Shown one piece after another: positions 14,074 to 16,362 of a stretch of DNA of 16,362 nucleotides (position 1 is the stretch's first letter; each line of letters starts with the position of its first letter). Source of the stretch: Sphingopyxis sp. (GTDB taxonomy: Bacteria; Pseudomonadota; Alphaproteobacteria; Sphingomonadales; Sphingomonadaceae); assembly GCA_012035435.1 (NCBI GenBank), contig JAAUPH010000017.1, positions 1 to 16,362 of the forward strand, in the 5' to 3' direction. Under the pieces are notes generated by a model. It saw nothing but the letters and a program-made list of their open reading frames with translations. It was not told where the DNA came from and made no database searches. The position numbers were made by a program, and so were the translations under genes.

Positions 14074-15809
14074 GCCGCAAGCCTTTCGGAACGAAACTGC
14101 CGAAGCTGCATCTCTACCCCGAACGGGTCGATGGCTTGCAGGCGAGGCGCTTCCCAGCTTGTGCTGAAACCACCCATCTTCATCGCATGGCGTTGCAGCT
14201 TGCCGTCCGCACCACGCCGATAGCCAATCGAGCCATTACCATGCAGGACAATCGACTTTGAAATGAGCGGCAACAGCACCGAGCTTTGCTCGGCCAGCTT
14301 TTGAATCTGGCGAATTTGCTCGCTTTGCTGCTTACGCTCGATCAATCGCTCACTTTCCGAAGGCTCTAACTCTTCCACAAACCCAATAGCGCGTAAGTCA
14401 TCGAGATAAGCATCCAGCTTCGCCACCGCACGGCGGATATGCGGCTTGGCCCGGTCCTTCGGACCTTTGATGCGCGCGCTCAGATGTTCGCGAAGCTCGC
14501 CTGAATAATTAAGTAGCAGCGGCTCGAAGAGCAGATCGCCAATCGTTTCTGCCATCGCTCCCTTAACCGAGCGCAATATGCAGATGATGAGCGATGCCGC
14601 CGTTATCGGATGGAAGAAGAACCAACCGACCGCCTTGCGCGCCAGAAACAACGCCTCATTGTCGCTAAGCGAATAGGGCGCGATATCGACCTCGAACAGA
14701 GTCGGATTTTGCGTCGATCCTTGCAGCAACGAGGAGATAGCCGACGCCAAATCCTGATTGCCACACATCAGCCAGCGCACCGCCATATCTTCGGCGAGCA
14801 CGCGCTCCGACGACATCAGCGCGTAACCAACACTATCGAATTGCTTGAAGCTGAGCGCGTCCGGATGGGCTTGAAAGATGCCTTCCAAAAACTCGGAAAC
14901 GCGCTGGCCTTGGCCTGATTTCACCAATTGCGACAGGCCAACGTCCAGCGAGTTTATGGTGCCGAGGTTCGAGGGTTTTACCTCTTCGAGTGCGCTCAAA
15001 AGCACCTCGATCATCTCATCGCTCAAATGCTGCCGGTGGCTGAATAGCACGGCGGCTGCATGATGCAGCACATGCTCACCACGCAGCTCAACCGACTTGG
15101 ACATCAGGCCCAAGGCTTTCTTGTGCAACATTGTCGGCGATTGGGCATAAAGCCCGACCGTTGCAGCAAGGATATGTGTGCGGACCAAATCGTCCGTTTC
15201 GGTTCGCGCCAGTTCCGCAATCTGCGTGAGCGCCGCGCGCGCGAGGTCGATTGCTGGCACACTCTCGAACCGCGACAGCGCCGTAAGTGCGCCGAAGCGA
15301 AATTCCGGCATGTCCCTGACATAAGCGATAGAGCGCTCCATATAGGCGCGCAGGTCGAGTTTTGCTCCCGCTTCCAGCGACAGCGACAAATAGTCTTTTG
15401 CTTCCGGATCGCCCGCCTCGATGAGCGCCAGCGCTGCGACAGGACGTTCGGCTTTGACCGCACACCAGTCCCGATAGGCAGCATTGGGCGCGGTCGCCAT
15501 GCCGTCGTTGCCGCCCGCCGTGACCAGTGCCGACACGGCGCTCATAAGCGGCTTAGGTTCGACGTCCAGACGCGGGATGGCCGAGCAATAAAATTGCTGG
15601 AGCGTGAAGAAATGAAAACCTTTAGCCTCTTCTAGTGCCTCGGGCACCAATGCGCTCAACAGATCGAGCGTGCCATTGTTGTGGAGATCGACTGCCAGCG
15701 TCACAAAGGCAGCATCGTCCGCATCGTTGCCGCGCTCGTAATTATCTAGAATGAGCCGGTGCAGCGTACCGCTATTTGCCTGGTCTATAAGGTCATTTTC
15801 TTGAATCAT
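14070..15809 (-). CDS. Alpha-solenoid-like protein of unknown function, 579 aa
   Basis: I do not recognise the family. The translation is nearly all helix, with regularly spaced hydrophobic pairs (for example LAAL-type helices at about 120-300) like HEAT or TPR-type repeats, which act as protein- or nucleic-acid-binding scaffolds. A hydrophobic patch WFFFHPITAASLIICIL (396-412) is too charged on both sides and too isolated to call a transmembrane segment confidently. A charged coiled-coil-like stretch lies at 483-507 (SESERLIERKQQSEQIRQIQ), followed by a compact C-terminal domain with SIVLHGNGSIGYRR and IDPFGVEMQLRQF. No catalytic motif is visible. It is the first gene of a leftward pair; its stop TGA overlaps the ATG of the PD-(D/E)xK gene. 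A sensor or regulator for that nuclease is the natural guess. The upstream Shine-Dalgarno is weak (AAAG). Confidence 0.75.
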   Translation of the reverse strand: MIQENDLIDQANSGTLHRLILDNYERGNDADDAAFVTLAVDLHNNGTLDLLSALVPEALEEAKGFHFFTLQQFYCSAIPRLDVEPKPLMSAVSALVTAGGNDGMATAPNAAYRDWCAVKAERPVAALALIEAGDPEAKDYLSLSLEAGAKLDLRAYMERSIAYVRDMPEFRFGALTALSRFESVPAIDLARAALTQIAELARTETDDLVRTHILAATVGLYAQSPTMLHKKALGLMSKSVELRGEHVLHHAAAVLFSHRQHLSDEMIEVLLSALEEVKPSNLGTINSLDVGLSQLVKSGQGQRVSEFLEGIFQAHPDALSFKQFDSVGYALMSSERVLAEDMAVRWLMCGNQDLASAISSLLQGSTQNPTLFEVDIAPYSLSDNEALFLARKAVGWFFFHPITAASLIICILRSVKGAMAETIGDLLFEPLLLNYSGELREHLSARIKGPKDRAKPHIRRAVAKLDAYLDDLRAIGFVEELEPSESERLIERKQQSEQIRQIQKLAEQSSVLLPLISKSIVLHGNGSIGYRRGADGKLQRHAMKMGGFSTSWEAPRLQAIDPFGVEMQLRQFRSERLAA

Positions 15810-15889
15810 GCTATGTCTTTAAGTGTAATGGGGCTCTTAGTCACTATCGCCGCATTGCCTGTGGACTTAGTGCCGCAATTTAGTCGTCG

Positions 15890-15901
15890 AGAAAATTTTC
15901 T
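15890..15901. repeat. Perfect 12-bp palindrome AGAAAATTTTCT
   Basis: This AT-rich palindrome lies 81 bp upstream of the solenoid gene start in otherwise GC-rich DNA. It could be an operator for the leftward operon. There is no further evidence for that. Confidence 0.4.
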
Positions 15902-16000
15902 AGCATGCCTTGCGCTGCCCTGCGGGCGACCCGCTCTATGCGCTGCGCGCACCAAGCCTGTAGTCTTGGCCCTTTGGGTAACGATCGGGAGCGGGGCAAA

Positions 16001-16051
16001 ATGAACGGGATTTCTCAAGGACGCACTCTGTCCCGTGCTTCGCACTCCTGA
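16001..16051 (+). CDS. Possible 16-aa leader peptide
   Basis: ATG at 16001 follows GGAG about nine bases upstream and reads MNGISQGRTLSRASHS, then TGA. The stop codon sits exactly in the CTGA loop of the terminator hairpin at 16041-16058. Short ORFs placed like this can couple ribosome position to attenuation. There is no proof of translation, and a chance ORF of this length is quite possible. Confidence 0.3.
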   Translation: MNGISQGRTLSRASHS

Positions 16052-16068
16052 GGGTGCGGCGTTTTTTT
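16041..16068 (+). terminator. Intrinsic terminator, rightward, with a competing upstream hairpin
   Basis: CGCACTC (16041-16047), loop CTGA, GGGTGCG (16052-16058) forms a 7-bp stem including one T-G pair. It is followed three bases later by seven T (16062-16068). This is a standard rho-independent terminator on the plus strand. The 5' arm can instead pair with GTGC at 16035-16038 (GTGC, TTC, GCAC), so the two folds exclude each other. No plus-strand gene other than the possible leader ORF precedes it here. Confidence 0.6.
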
Positions 16069-16081
16069 GGCGTGACCCGCT

Positions 16082-16171
16082 GGCACTCTTGCCTCTCTCC
16101 TTGCCGGACGCCCGCTGGCGCACAGGCCCGCGCGCAGGGCGTCCGGCCGGCGTAGAGCCGGCAAGGGTGCC
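16082..16171. repeat. 90-base compound inverted repeat
   Basis: The outer arms are GGCACTCTTGCC (16082-16093) and GGCAAGGGTGCC (16160-16171), 12 bp with one G-T pair. The inner arms are GCCGGACGCCC (16103-16113) and GGGCGTCCGGC (16137-16147), a perfect 11 bp around a 23-base loop. Together they form one long stem-loop with an internal loop. It could be a structured RNA, a single-strand DNA hairpin of a transfer or replication origin, or the end of a mobile element; the sequence alone does not say. Confidence 0.65.
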
Positions 16172-16362
16172 GTTTCCTGATCGGCCGCTGCGCGACGAAC
16201 TTCGCTCGATAATTATCGACTGATTGTGGACGGCGCGTGTGCGCCGGCGTGTTTGTGGCCGTCCCCGAAGAGGGGGATGGGCGGCGTCTTCCTGCTAGGC
16301 CCGGCGCGCTCAGGCGCAAGCCCGCGGGGTCGGGTCTTTTCACTTTGTTACAGCCTTACAGT
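16172..16362. other. Non-coding, palindrome-rich end of the window
   Basis: No supported gene. Short symmetric elements are dense: perfect palindrome CGATAATTATCG (16207-16218), hairpin CGGCGC/GCGCCG with loop GTGT (16231-16246), hairpin TCCCC/GGGGA (16262-16277), palindrome CCCGCGGG (16321-16328), and direct repeats TTACAG at 16348-16353 and 16356-16361. Such clustering is typical of promoter/operator or origin regions just before a gene outside the window. The minus-strand ORF covering 15936-16343 is Arg/Pro-rich and not credible. Confidence 0.5.

Noticed and set aside
15936..16343. Minus-strand 135-aa ORF at the right end
   Set aside because: Arg/Pro-rich translation crossing the terminator and the long inverted repeat; typical spurious ORF in GC-rich DNA.

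Overview
This window looks like chromosomal DNA of an alphaproteobacterium, most likely from the Sphingomonadales. The basis is the moderately high GC content, the codon use, and a tRNA-Leu(UAA) whose anticodon is split by a group I intron. It opens inside that intron. The tRNA 3' half ends at about position 158, and nearly everything to its right is accessory. The stretch reads as a defence or toxin-antitoxin island lying against the 3' end of a tRNA gene. No integrase, transposase, CRISPR array or rRNA is visible, and the tRNA 3' end is not repeated inside the window, so the far boundary of any island lies outside it.

Layout, left to right: (1) group I intron and tRNA-Leu 3' exon (1-158). 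(2) A small 73-residue protein and hairpins (179-485). (3) A 289-residue HEPN-like protein with a C-terminal helix-turn-helix (563-1432). (4) A hipBA-type toxin-antitoxin operon with paired palindromic operators (1502-3232). (5) An orphan 306-residue protein of unknown function (3277-4197). (6) A leftward cassette of zinc ribbon, HEPN-like protein and PD-(D/E)xK nuclease-like protein (5507 down to 4237). (7) A leftward pair of a 186-residue unknown protein and an LA2681-like TPR-HEPN protein (7922 down to 5778). (8) A rightward Hachiman-type pair, a HamA-like nuclease and a 1093-residue Ski2-like helicase (8208-12279). (9) A convergent leftward pair of an alpha-solenoid protein and a 589-residue PD-(D/E)xK protein joined by an ATGA overlap (15809 down to 12304). 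(10) A GC-rich non-coding end with a terminator, a possible leader peptide and a 90-base compound inverted repeat (15810-16362).

The genes fall into compact cassettes in which a probable sensor or partner is paired with a likely nucleic-acid-damaging or kinase effector. Effectors: three Rx4H HEPN-type proteins (probable RNases), three PD-(D/E)xK-type proteins (probable DNases) and one HipA kinase. HipBA and the Hachiman-type pair are recognisable. The zinc ribbon/HEPN/PD-(D/E)xK cassette, the 186-residue/LA2681 pair and the solenoid/PD-(D/E)xK pair do not match any characterised antiphage system that I can name and are the best candidates for undescribed systems. All family calls come from reading motifs; no database search was run.
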